The translations under genes and the position numbers were made by a program. Positions 12,044 through 21,448 of a stretch of DNA of 64,000 nt are shown here, piece after piece (position 1 is the first letter of the stretch; each line of letters opens with the position of its first letter). The stretch is from Notospermus geniculatus (Eukaryota > Nemertea > Pilidiophora > Heteronemertea > Lineidae). The notes under the pieces are model-generated. The model was not told the origin of the DNA. It did not search any database and saw only the letters and a list, made by a program, of their open reading frames with translations. The DNA lies in NCBI GenBank assembly GCA_002633025.1, contig NMRB01000753.1, forward strand, positions 82,895 to 146,894, in the 5' to 3' direction.

Positions 12044-13100
12044 TAAGCCTTTTGTCAAATAGGGCATTGTAAGCATTAAGAGGCGCATAGCGCGAGCACT
12101 TCTGAATGCGCGATCAACTGAGTTTATTACCGTATACATCATCCATTCCCTCCAGCCGACGAAAGCTGTATTTTCAGTTACTCCTGATCGTACATGCAAA
12201 CACAACCACGACAATTGCGCCAGGCATGACAGAAGATCAGCGCGCCCCTGTAGAAACCCACGTGGCCTCTCGTGACGTGTTACCTGCCGCCACCTGTCAA
12301 TCATAGTGCTTATTATAATATGAATGGGAAAAGGGCACTGAATGCTCACTCTATGCGCCAATGTGAAAAAAACCTAATACTGTGGTTTGTGGTTTAATCA
12401 TTGTGTTTATATGGTGTCTGTTGCACAGTCCTGACATTCTGCCCTTGTTGAAGTAAGGTTGACTTCGACTATAGTATGCCTCACACCTGACTGCCTGTGC
12501 TTAACAAGCCATAGCCATGAAGGGCTGTTCTGCGATGCCCCCACTGCTAGAGTTGAACAAATTGCCAAAGTTGAGAGGATATTGGTGTTATTTGTCATTA
12601 TTTTCATGAAAGGCAAAGGTCATAAACAAATGTAACCTTTTTAATACAAAGTATACAATGTATTTAACATGTGTTGTAAACGGCATTTTAAGGACTTGTG
12701 TATTTCTACTACTTTAATGACATTTTGCGAAGGTCTTTTGTTTCAGTTGAAATAACGGGAAATTTGCCAATTTTTCATTCTTATAATCTAGTTTAACCTC
12801 TTAACTAATCACCCTGTGAAAATGGGTTTTGTCACTTTATTATAAATAATCAAAAAATTATTTGGGATGGAACAGCAACTGCAAATCACTGGGCAAAAAA
12901 AGAAAAGGGAAAGGGCAAATGGAAGACAAAGGCATAACCAGTAAGAGGACCCCGGTGCTCCAACACTGGGTGAAGAAATAATAATAAGGCCTATTAGGGG
13001 GGGGGGAGGAACCCCATGCCAAACTTTTTGTTGACATCACTCAAATGTGTGAAAAGAGTGGCAAATATGAATTCGAAAATTACATGTTGGTGTATATGCA

Positions 13101-13384
13101 GGAAACGGGTGGAGATTTTCATACCAAACTATTGTGTATTTCTACTACTTTAATGACATTTTGCGAAGGTCTTTTGTTTCAGTTGAAATAACGGGAAATT
13201 TGCCAATTTTTCATTCTTATAATCTAGTTTAACCTCTTAACTAATCACCCTGTGAAAATGGGTTTTTTCACTTTATTATAAATAATCAAAAATTTGTTTG
13301 GGATGGAACAGCAACTGCAAATCACTGGACAAAAAACGAAAAGGGAAAGGAAACGGGTGGAGATTTTCATACCAAACTATTGTG
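13101..13384. repeat. Local copy of the fold-back arm bounded by 36-bp direct repeats
   Basis: Bases 13137-13348 repeat about 12704-12906. They are bounded by two direct copies of a 36-bp sequence that starts GGAAACGGGTGGAGATTTTC (13101-13136 and 13349-13384). This looks like a local duplication or template switch, not a transposition. Confidence 0.6.
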
Positions 13385-13948
13385 ACTCCAGAAGTTATAT
13401 CATAAGGCATTAGGAACTGTAGATAGTTCACTTTGGTTGGCAAGCAGGTCGGTTCCCCTTTAAATGTGCTTGTTCAGGTCATTGGAAACCACATTGAAAT
13501 GTACCGGTGTGACAGGGATCACAGTCGCCTTGGAATCTAAGTCCGGTCTTATTGTTCAGCGAGAGATTAGAATATATGGCTAGAGAGACCATGACCATTC
13601 TAACATAGTCATACAGTAGCGGGCTATTGTTTGGCGGACTTGCGTTCGTAGGACGTTGGTTCCTGTCACACCTGTACCACGTGTTATGTGTTCATTTACA
13701 AGTCTGTCAATCATGTCAATGGAGTCACTCGAGAGATGGCGTCCAATGACTTTATGTATGCTTTTTTGAAACACCATGTAGTTAAACGATTATGGTAATT
13801 ATGGCCAAAGAAATAAAATAAGAATTGTCCTCAACGTGTTTGTAATGACATTGGTCAACGTCAGATGAGTATTGTATTGTTTTGAATACGTAATTTTTTT
13901 AGCTGGTGTTTGAATTATACCATAAATTTTAACAAGAAGCCATTATTA

Positions 13949-14980
13949 CACACAGAAAAATATTCATCTCCACTTGAGATAAGTGCTGTCTTGAAGCCCT
14001 TTGAAACACAAATATCTTGTATTTGAGATAATAATATCTCGAATCGAGAAAGCATCTGTCTAGTGGCAAAACCTGATATATTTGTGACTCTACCTGAGAC
14101 AAATAGCGTCCCGATACGCAACGTATCTCACGCTTGAGATATCAATAACATCGAATCGAGATATTGGTCATCGCAAATAAACTAGATCAGTGCGGGCCAC
14201 CAGTTGGGCCTGACGAGATAACAGTGTTGCAATTTGCAAAAAAAATATTACAGAAACGCTGACTTACAAAAGCAAACACATAAGAATATTGATAAACTAT
14301 TGTTTGAAATCTGAGATACAAATTATAGGTTGTGAATGTTTCCCTTTCAGACTTATAAATATACAGCGTCGGTTTTCTCTCAACCAATAGCATGCAAAAG
14401 ATTCTGTGTTGTGCATATTGGTCTACCCTATCAAACTGAACTCTACACAGCTTCTCGGCCTATTGGCTAAGTTGAATTTTAAGAGTCGCGGTCTTTTTGC
14501 ATTGCGACAGTTAAGCAATCAAGGCCAAATAACTCTACTAAAGGTTGTTGCAACCATGTGGTTGGTTACAAACAACCCAACAGTTGAGTTGAAAGATCCA
14601 ACAATTGGGGTTGATAAAGAACTCAACTGTCGGGTTGATACAAACAATCCATAAGTTCAAATCAAAATAAACGTCATCTCATCTGTCTCCAGAGAAGAGC
14701 ACAAAATATCATCCAGAATATTTGACTGGGGACAGTCGAAATGAACCTCGTTTCAACTGAACACATTTCAGTCTCAAATAGAGACCACTGTTAACTCATA
14801 TCGAGACGGCCGTCATCTCAGCTGGCAGATTTGACTTGAGACAGTCCCATCTCAACATGAAACATAAGTTATTCGTACTGAGATTCAAAGATCTCAACTT
14901 GAGATACAAAAGTAACTTCTTTTACGGACAAGCGTTCAATACATTTTCATCTCAAGCTGAGATGAATATTTTTCTGTGTG
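13949..14980. mobile_element. TA-target inverted-repeat element (about 1.0 kb)
   Basis: TA flanks both ends (13947-13948 and 14981-14982). The ends begin CACACAGAAAAATATTCATC and are inverted. The interior carries many short ATCTC..GAGAT palindromes and an inner stretch with repeated CAACC..GTTG words at 14540-14650. No transposase is seen. A mariner/Tc1-type MITE is likely. Confidence 0.65.
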
Positions 14981-15064
14981 TATAGAATGGCGACCGACTT
15001 TCTACTCTTGTTTCCCAAAAGAACCTGGGGCCATATTCATGAAGCCTTCGCAACTTTGCGTGCA

Positions 15065-16260
15065 GGCAAATCTATTGTATATATATTAATTCTTTATTCG
15101 AACTAATGTACAATCAAAAAAAAGTGCAGAATGTGTTATGTACAGTAGTGGTGAGTGTAGTACAGACAGTGAAAAATATTATATATCACATGCAGCAGAG
15201 CAAGTCAATGAGATATATCTGATGGCAGGCGGGCGGGTGATCCCGTCTATAAACTACTGCACAGCCAGATAGTTTATCCACTCAATCAATTAATTTCTGT
15301 CGAAAATGCTATAATCCCTCGTGTCCCTCATTAAGACCAGATCTTTGAGAACCTCTTCTGTGTCATTCGTACTGACCTTACGAAGCTGCCTCACTGCAGA
15401 GCTATCCTCAAGACTGTACCTGTCACTCCTAAGCCTTTCACAAAGTACATTGATGTTTTCCCTACACTTGATCTGCTGCCATTCATAATCAAATTCGCAC
15501 AGGTTCTAACAACCTCATTTTCAGACTTAAGTGAGCTATTCAAAAATTTCAGAAACCTACAAAAGAGCTGATTTTCAGGGGCAGCATCACCGCAGATCAT
15601 CGGTAGTAGCGCAGAACGCGTTCTGTAAGGCATGTTGAATAATTTCCTGAAACATTTTTCCCATGCTATTATTATCCGATTAAAGTGTCTACTGGAGAAA
15701 TCCCATAGAACGCACCCACATAAACTCATGACATACGTTTTGAATAGCCTGTACTTCACCTCGAAATCACAGTGACCAAAAGTACTAACCAATGCATTTG
15801 TCTTAGCACACATGTTAGAAATCGTCTCATCAATGAGCACCTGTTCGACGTTCGGGCCAATAATATGCCCTAGGTGGTGGGCCCGGTCCTCAACCTCAAT
15901 ACGTTGATTACGCCATTGAATGAAAGTATCTATAGTATCTGAGCTAAAAACGAGGAAGTGTGTCTTTGTTACATTGAATAGGAGTCTGTACCTTGTCGGA
16001 GAAATCTAAAGCATCTTACTAAGACCATACCGAGATGGACAAAGAAGCACAACATCATCGGCGTAAGCAAGAGCCCCGAAAAATACTTGACCAACATAAC
16101 ATCCAAACCCTGACCTCTTTAAACGTTGCAACAACTCATCGGAGTAGATACTGAAGAGAATTGGTGACATAACTCCACCCTGTTTGATTCCATTCCTGAC
16201 ATTAACAATCCTACTACGTACCTTATGCCATTTGTCACGTGGAAAGGCACAGTTTGAACA
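15065..16260 (-). pseudogene. LINE reverse transcriptase, 3' part (broken)
   Basis: On the minus strand, about 16250-16010 encodes NGIKQGGVMSPILFSIY followed by the catalytic LAYADDVVLL. After a frame change near 16000, the frame through 15391 encodes HLGHIIGPN, then GCVLWDFSS, then RTRSALLPMICGD. These are the palm and C-terminal segments of a non-LTR reverse transcriptase, whose role is target-primed reverse transcription. The clade is not assigned; it resembles CR1/L2-type proteins rather than L1. A possible AATAAA signal is present on the minus strand at about 15091-15096. The 5' part of what is probably the same copy lies at 19350-19980. Confidence 0.8.
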
Positions 16261-17304
16261 ATCACAACAAGGAAGGCTTAATTTTAATTGAAGAGAATAT
16301 ATTTTAAACCAAAATATGATAAATGCTAATGATAACAACAGTAGACTATTTGATAGGATGTGAAAGTCTTTGTTCCAAGGATTCTTCTCCATATGAGGTA
16401 CCATAGGTCATTATCACAAGCTTCATCTAAGTGAAGTTCTTAGTAGACAACGGTTCTGGATTTTCACATTGGATTTCGCTCATTATATCTATCGGATGAG
16501 TAGGCTGGCAAAAGATAAAACGACAGTTTTTACCTATTAGATCTCATTAAAGCTGTCAAAATTTTACCTAATATTTTAGAACGAACTAGGAAATCGGGAA
16601 ACAAGACACAATAACTCACGTAGTAGCCCTATGCTAACATGCACAGTTCTCAACCCGTAGGTGAGGAAATATGGTCGCACACTCGTGCATTCTAGAAGTT
16701 TCTGTCTTGGAGGTACATGGTTGGGTCTGGGTTTTAGCCCTGTCTTAACGACACAGCGCGTATTTCTCTTCTGCCAATCAGTATTAGGGAATTGAAAGGA
16801 TCTGGATGGAAGAGGAAGATTTCCGTTACACGCGTACCCGAGCTTAATGTGGCATAACTGGCTTGACCCGTTTCATAAGACGAAATTCACACTAAAATCA
16901 TGGCAGATATAGGTCTATAGAAACACAGGTTCTTTCATTTTTCCTATGTTTCCAAGATACTAATTTCAGAGATTCTAATGGTGAAATGGTGACTTTAAAT
17001 GTAGGCCTATTATTGATCACACTCAGGCTATTTGCAGATGTTACCTTACCATAGGCAGAATCAATACAACCAGCCGGCGCAGTATCGCATTTTATGCAGT
17101 GGGCAATCAATTTCACAGAAACGATATACTGTAGACTGCCGCGGAAACGGTTTGTAGGATACGCGTTGAAGATTTTCGTGTTGGAAGACTTTCGTGCTAT
17201 AGGATATGTGCTGTAGGACACGTGTTGAAGGATTGGTGTGTAGTGCATAGATTATCTTTCAAGAGAGAATTAACCTTTATCCTTTGAGCTTTTAACCTAT
17301 GTAA
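16261..17304. other. Stretch without a recognised gene, upstream of the ATPase
   Basis: I see no protein-like ORF. A degenerate tandem of GTTGAAG/GTAGGA words spans about 17140-17240. This segment belongs to the material that replaced the middle of the LINE. Confidence 0.5.
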
Positions 17305-17943
17305 ATGAGTTCTAATCAGACTGTGTCAGATCTCAATAACGTGTTCCTATTTGAACCACATAATGCGATTATTTCTGGTGTCACTAATTCAGGGAAAACA
17401 CATTTCATCCTTGACCTCCTAGAGTCCATCTACCAAGACCATTTCGAGAATATAATCCTCTTTTGCCCAACATTTGACTTTAATCAGACATATAATCGGC
17501 AATGGCTCTTCAAAGATAAAAATTTCATTGTTTTCGATCCAGCATTGGTGAAAACTAATCTCAACGCAGTTCTATGGTGTTGTATGGAGATTTTTAAAGG
17601 TACAAACACTCTCTTTATAATTGATGATTGCGCGAACCTCCAAGATAGTAAACGGAAAGCAACAGAGATATGTAATCTCGCGTTCAGTGGCCGCCATTAT
17701 CAAATTTCAACTTGGGTATTGATTCAGAAGTATAATTCAATTGTTAAAGATTTTAGAGAGAATATCAGATTACTGGTGCTTTTCTTTAACAAAGACGAGA
17801 ATGCGATGAAGCAAGCATTAGAAGAAAATGCTATTATACCTAAAGAGATCAGAAAGGAGGTGATAAAGGAATTAAAGGATAACAGAAGTGCAAAGCTGGT
17901 TCTGAGACTACAATTTCCACATAACTTTCTGTTAATTAGGTAG
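17305..17943 (+). CDS. Polinton/Maverick-type genome-packaging ATPase (intact ORF, 212 aa)
   Basis: This is an intact ORF with an ATG start. Walker A is GVTNSGKT at residues 25-32, and Walker B is LFIIDD at 103-108. A following FSGRHYQIS...LIQKYNS stretch (about 128-148) matches the conserved sensor region of FtsK/HerA-family (A32-like) packaging ATPases of Polintons and related DNA viruses. These ATPases use ATP to drive DNA into capsids. The length is close to the usual 220-270 residues. There are no stops or frameshifts, although no capsid, protease, polymerase B or integrase gene of such an element is recognisable nearby. Captured host use is possible but not shown. It lies within the segment that disrupts a LINE, in PCYT2 intron 1, in the sense orientation. 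Confidence 0.85.
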   Translation: MSSNQTVSDLNNVFLFEPHNAIISGVTNSGKTHFILDLLESIYQDHFENIILFCPTFDFNQTYNRQWLFKDKNFIVFDPALVKTNLNAVLWCCMEIFKGTNTLFIIDDCANLQDSKRKATEICNLAFSGRHYQISTWVLIQKYNSIVKDFRENIRLLVLFFNKDENAMKQALEENAIIPKEIRKEVIKELKDNRSAKLVLRLQFPHNFLLIR

Positions 17944-18106
17944 AAAGAAAATAAACATAAACGGGGTGAAAAAAAATCATTGTTCAATCAAGAAGTTTCT
18001 TCGTCAAATAAATGGTAATAGAAAATAACAAGTGTGAATCGTTGTGTGAATTTGTAGAAAAGAATAAATTTTATGCTTATTAATAGGATTAGGAGGTGCA
18101 GGATTA

Positions 18107-18235
18107 ATGTATGTATTTTATGAAAAAATGACTGAACCTGTACATGTGACAATTTATTCTTGTGACGAATGTGATAGAGAATTTAAAAACAAAATAACTT
18201 TTATAAGGCACAAGAAAACTAAACATTTGGTTCAC
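18107..18235 (+). CDS. Short C2H2 zinc-finger ORF
   Basis: This ORF follows the ATPase in the same orientation. Frame-open sequence upstream of the ATG reads as a small hydrophobic stretch (LLIGLGGAGLMYVF), followed by YSCDECDREF and FIRHKKTKH, a single C-x2-C...H-x4-H finger. Small hydrophobic and zinc-finger proteins occur in Polinton-like elements, but I do not recognise this one. The ORF end beyond about 18240 looks like read-through. Confidence 0.4.
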
Positions 18236-18249
18236 ATGAAAATGATGAA

Positions 18250-18380
18250 AATGAATAATTCAACTTATCTGCTACTTCATGTTGTAATTTATGATTTTGA
18301 AGACATTTATTATGCTTAAAACATTTATCACATTTTCCACATCGTTTTATACTTCTAAGATAATCTGATAATAAGCAAGA
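18250..18380 (-). pseudogene. Antisense C2H2 zinc-finger fragment
   Basis: The minus strand reads RCGKCDKCF followed by CLQNHKLQHE, a C2H2-like finger. It converges on the + strand finger at 18107. No ATG start is evident. It could be the end of a second Polinton-type gene reading towards the first. Confidence 0.35.
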
Positions 18381-18384
18381 AGTC

Positions 18385-19352
18385 AATCTCCAGAATTCAC
18401 GAATTTTCGACCCCAACCGGGGTCTTTTTCAAGTGGAACTTTACAATCTGAAACTCTAGAAAAGACTGAGCTGAAACCCAAATGTAGAACTAACACCTGT
18501 GTAGACAGGATGGGTGAGAAGGAAAGAATAGTGTCCAAGCACCACAAATGGTTGCTGGGCCTAATTAAGAGAGTGGATGTAATTAAGGAAAGAAAAGTGT
18601 CCAAGCCCCACGGATGGTTGCTGGACCTAATAAAGGGGGTGGATGTAATTAAGGAGAAACTGATTTAGCTGAAAGAAAAGGGTTTAATAAATATGACATG
18701 TGTAATACATAACAAGCACAAAGCGAAAAGATGCACGAAGGTCAACACAAAGTAAAAGAAAATAAAAGGAAGTCAACTTCCAGATTTGTAGGAAAAAACC
18801 AGAATGGATAATGCAAATCACTGAGCAATGAGAAGAATAGGGCGAGGAGGAATAGAGCAAAGGGGGGGGNNNNNNNNNNNNNNNNNNNNNNNNNNNNNNN
18901 NNNNNNNNNNNNNNNNNNNNNNNNNNNNNNNNNNNNNNNNNNNNNNNNNNNNNNNNNNNNNNNNNNNNNNNNNNNNTTCTGGGAGGAAGGGGATGCATCC
19001 CAAGTGAACCTGATGGTGGGGTGGAACTCATTGAGCCTGTCAACGAAATCCTCCAGTTTTTTACGTCCATGGGTCCACACAGAGAAAACATCATCTATGA
19101 ACCTGAGCCAGTTGTAGGGTTTGAAGGGGGAAATAGCCAGGGCCTGTGACTCGAGCATGTGCATGAAAATGATAGCGTATGAGGGGGCCATTTTAGTTCC
19201 TATCGCAGTTCCTGAGACCTGTAAGAAAAACCTTAAGTGGAATTCAAAGGCATTCTTAGATAGGACAAAATGGGCCAGCGTACATATGTCCTTGATCACG
19301 CCCTCTGGTAGGCCCTGTTTAGTCAAGAATGCCGAGAGGGCATTTATTTTTC
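18385..19352 (-). pseudogene. Penelope-like element, reverse transcriptase fragment and 3' end
   Basis: On the minus strand, 19352-18977 encodes HFVLSKNAFEF, GTAIGTKMAPSYA and the catalytic LRFIDDVFSVW, then LNEFHPTIRFTWD. This order (motifs A to D with the GTAxGTxxAP box) is diagnostic of Penelope-like reverse transcriptases. The C-terminal part, including any GIY-YIG endonuclease, is lost at the N-gap. Downstream, a GACCCC..GGGGTC hairpin at about 18410-18430 with adjoining sequence recurs at 48625-48770 and is probably the element's terminal region. Confidence 0.75.
18870..18976. other. Assembly gap (107 N)
   Basis: A run of N directly follows a G-run at 18861-18869 and interrupts the Penelope-like coding region. 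The true length is unknown. Confidence 0.98.
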
Positions 19353-19980
19353 TTACAATAATGTTCAATGTCTTTATCACTTCAACGTCTTTACCACTAA
19401 TTATTCTCCTCATCTGATCTTCATCATAACCGACTGACGAATATAAAGCTTCATATTTGTCGGCAAATCGATCTGCAATGGCTCTATCGCCCAGGGCATC
19501 ATCAATTCTAGTTACATGTACAAAGGTCATGTTCTTCCTTTTACCTTGATTAATTTCCAAAAATATTTATCACTTTTTTCTATATATGACATCGCAATTC
19601 TGTTACTTGCCCCAATCTTGTTATTCTTTTTTGCCATTTTTACAGCGTGGTGATATCGTGACCTTGTAGTTTTTCTTATTTCAAACACCACTCCTTGCCT
19701 TTGTGCCCCCCCCCCCGGCTTTCCAGATATTATGCCATAACATCGCTCTTTCTCTAAGTTCTCTGATATTATCATTCCAACCAGGTAATGGTTTACTACT
19801 CTCAGCTTTGGGCGAATGATTTCCCTTTTTGGGAAAGCATTCGTCCGCCGCGGCTATGCAAGCACCAATGATTTTGTCGTGCAGCGACTCAATTTCACAG
19901 CGGTTACCTATGTTACAATCAACGTCATTCAACTCCCTGTCAAGTCTCAGCTTATACCGCGCAATATGCTCATCACTCAG
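19352..19980 (-). pseudogene. LINE, 5' part of the reverse transcriptase ORF (broken)
   Basis: The minus strand encodes ACIAAADECFPKKG, LPGWNDNIRELRERAM (19780-19870), EIRKTTRSRYHHAVK (19650-19700), SDKYFWKLIKVKG and ADRFADKYEALYSSVGYDED. These are the linker between endonuclease and reverse transcriptase and the start of the latter in a non-LTR element. At least two frame changes occur (a poly-C/G tract near 19710 is one site). The ORF then runs in frame straight into Penelope-like sequence at about 19352. With 15065-16260 it probably formed one LINE. Confidence 0.75.
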
Positions 19981-20317
19981 TTCGCTGTAAGGCAGTCAGT
20001 GAAAAATAGGCCATGTGCACCCAAACAAAAGACTTGCGTGCACGAAAAGTTGCGAAGGCTTCGTGAATATGGCCCCTCGTACGTTGACCGGCAGAGGTCA
20101 CTTGGACGCCATCTCTTGATGTGACTCCATTGATAGACTCGGCGTGAATATTGTGGCGCCACTCATAGTCGTGTTCTGCAGGTACTTTCTAATTCCCTTT
20201 GGGTCGTTTGTATTTATCTTGACCACCAGCGTGGCGTGGTGGTGCTTATTAAAAGTTGAATTTTCAATTTTTACTCATGCAATTCATCAGCTTAACTGTG
20301 AAGTGCTCCCTTTCCAG

Positions 20318-20363
20318 GCCAAACTGCTTGGTGACTACCTCATCGTAGGAATCGTCTCAGATC
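20318..20363 (+). CDS. PCYT2: PCYT2-like gene, exon AKLLGDYLIVG
   Basis: This 46-nt exon lies between a TTTCCAG acceptor and a GTAAGT donor. It reads AKLLGDYLIVGIVSD plus one base. It corresponds to the beta-strand after the HxGH helix in cytidylyltransferases (family pattern A-x-x-G-D-Y-L-I-V-G-x-x-x-D). It continues directly, in phase 0, from the exon at 4097-4139 across a 16.2 kb intron and leaves phase 1 for the exon at 21287. The short exon is easy to miss because no long ORF marks it. Confidence comes from the match in order and phase with its neighbours. Confidence 0.88.
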
Positions 20364-20512
20364 GTAAGTAGTCGTCTGTAGAGAGGACGTGTCGACATTC
20401 ATTTTGGCCTACACGATGGCAGCGTTTGGTAACGTCTCAACTTTAGTCATTCTTGGATGAGGCATTTCAACATTGCTCTCGAGTCAACAATCCTGGCGGT
20501 GTCTGTTCGGTA

Positions 20513-21265
20513 GACGGTAAAAAGACACTTGAAAAAACGACACCGGAAAAAGACACTGTAAAAAGACACTGGAAATAAAGACACTGGTAAAAAAGTCACT
20601 GGGAAAATAGACACTGGAACTCGAGATTCCTGAGATTGTACTGTTAGCACAATAGGTGGATTGGACATGTTGTGTCAAGCTGAACTATCCACAGTTTTTT
20701 TTTGTTTTGGCTTCAGCTGAGCAAAAATATCTCGGACTGTGGACCTTAAGAGTTGTGTACCCACTGAATTGTGGGTCCTTGTCAAGTGTGATTGCCTTCT
20801 ATAGTTACTCCATCCTGCAGGTGGTTTCCCATCCAAAGCTGTGATCACCACTGAAACAAGTGACCTGTAAACATTGGAGCACAATAAAAGTAGAGCAATC
20901 TGAAACTATCTGACATTTTGAGTGCAAAATCCCTCATGTTTCCAATCACTTAAATGTAGTTCATAGGTTTCAATGTCGAAATTCTTGGATTAAATTGCCC
21001 CAGGCAGAAGCAGTCATCCTTCTTCCCCGACTTAGCCCTCTCGTCATTGCCTGAATTATCCATTTCCTCATCATGCAACAATGAGTGATGGTTTTGTGAA
21101 ATTACTCTTTTTTCCCAGTGTCTATTTTTCCATTGACCTTTTCCAGTGTCTATTTTTCCGACGACATTTTTTCCAGTGTCTTTTTTACCATGTTTACTGT
21201 GTCTTTTTTCCGGTGTCTTTTTTTCCATGTCTTTTTTACCTGGATCCTGTCTGTTCATACCTATA
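20513..21265. repeat. Inverted minisatellite arms within PCYT2 intron 2
   Basis: About eight units built on AAAAAGACACTGGAAA at 20513-20628 are mirrored by the complementary TTTTTTCCAGTGTCTTTTT units at 21105-21245. The arms take up about a third of a 923-bp intron and could form a long imperfect hairpin in the pre-mRNA. No gene is seen between them. Confidence 0.75.
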
Positions 21266-21286
21266 TATGACATTTATCTCCCACAG

Positions 21287-21448
21287 ATCTGATCAGGGAA
21301 AATAAGAGGCCCCCTGTTTACACCGAAAATGAGCGCTATAGAATAGCACGGGCAATGCGATGGATTGATGAGGTGTATGAGAATGCTCCCTATATGAACC
21401 CTATTTCACTGTTAGATGACCTTGGAGTTGATTATCTTGTCCACGGCG
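21287..21448 (+). CDS. PCYT2: PCYT2-like gene, largest exon of the first catalytic domain
   Basis: This 162-nt exon is bounded by a CCCACAG acceptor and a GTAAGT donor, and enters and leaves in phase 1. It encodes the stretch with ENERYRIARAMRWIDEV, then NAPYM, and ends in DYLVHG. In the family this covers the (K)GPPV-xT-x-ERY helix, the W-[IV]-D-E-V strand and the C/V-H-G strand of the first domain. One oddity is KRPPV where family members I know have KGPPV. The upstream intron is only 923 bp, the shortest in the gene, yet it contains inverted minisatellite arms. The call is firm as a PCYT2-type cytidylyltransferase; a CTP:phosphocholine enzyme is less likely because of the later exons. Confidence 0.9.

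Larger units (their letters stand above)
9997..12375. mobile_element. 2.4 kb insertion in the fold-back element, with 4-bp target duplication AATA
   Basis: AATA flanks both ends (9993-9996 and 12376-12379). The uninterrupted site in copy 2 of the fold-back (near 55755) has a single AATA in the same context (GTGAATACTGTGG), so the boundaries are exact. The ends are GGCTTTTTTCAC and GTGAAAAAAACCT. The interior has no convincing gene. It holds degenerate repeats of about 22 bp built on GCATAAGAATTCAAT.GTGG (10995-11110 and 11828-11893) and three nested elements. Confidence 0.75.
9336..12868. mobile_element. Fold-back element, family B, copy 1 (arms about 0.5-0.65 kb)
   Basis: The left arm starts AAGGGGCTGTATACTTAAGG and continues through TTGAATTGTCCCAAATAAAT. 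The right arm (12380-12868) is its inverted complement, truncated before the end. A second copy with only short spacing between the arms lies at 55225-56277. Comparing the two shows that 9997-12375 is a later insertion. ORFs such as 12407-12616 and 55784-55993 are arm sequence and recur only because the repeat does. Confidence 0.8.
7414..13778. mobile_element. Mariner-type ends enclosing about 6.4 kb of nested elements
   Basis: The left end CAGGGTGTTTCAAAAAAGTA at 7414 follows TA, and the right end is its near-complement at 13758-13778 followed by TA. The same ends delimit the intact element at 43121-44106, and 8374-8485 matches 43180-43285 of that element. So an originally short mariner-type fold-back element was split by the repeat at 7476-8373, the repeat at 8503-9320 and the fold-back element at 9336-12868. 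No transposase is visible. Confidence 0.6.
15027..20074. mobile_element. Small inverted-repeat element split by a LINE
   Basis: The ends of about 48 bp, GGGGCCATATTCATGAAGCC at 15027 and its complement ending at 20074, are inverted and continue with TTCGCAACTTT..GTGCA on both sides. Everything between (15.07-20.02 kb) is LINE-derived or nested in the LINE. The simplest reading is a short MITE that served as LINE target. Confidence 0.55.

Noticed and set aside
18742-18869. Coding continuation of the Penelope-like frame beyond the N-gap
   Set aside because: The residues after the gap are hydrophobic and unlike a Penelope thumb or GIY-YIG domain; the frame through N is meaningless.
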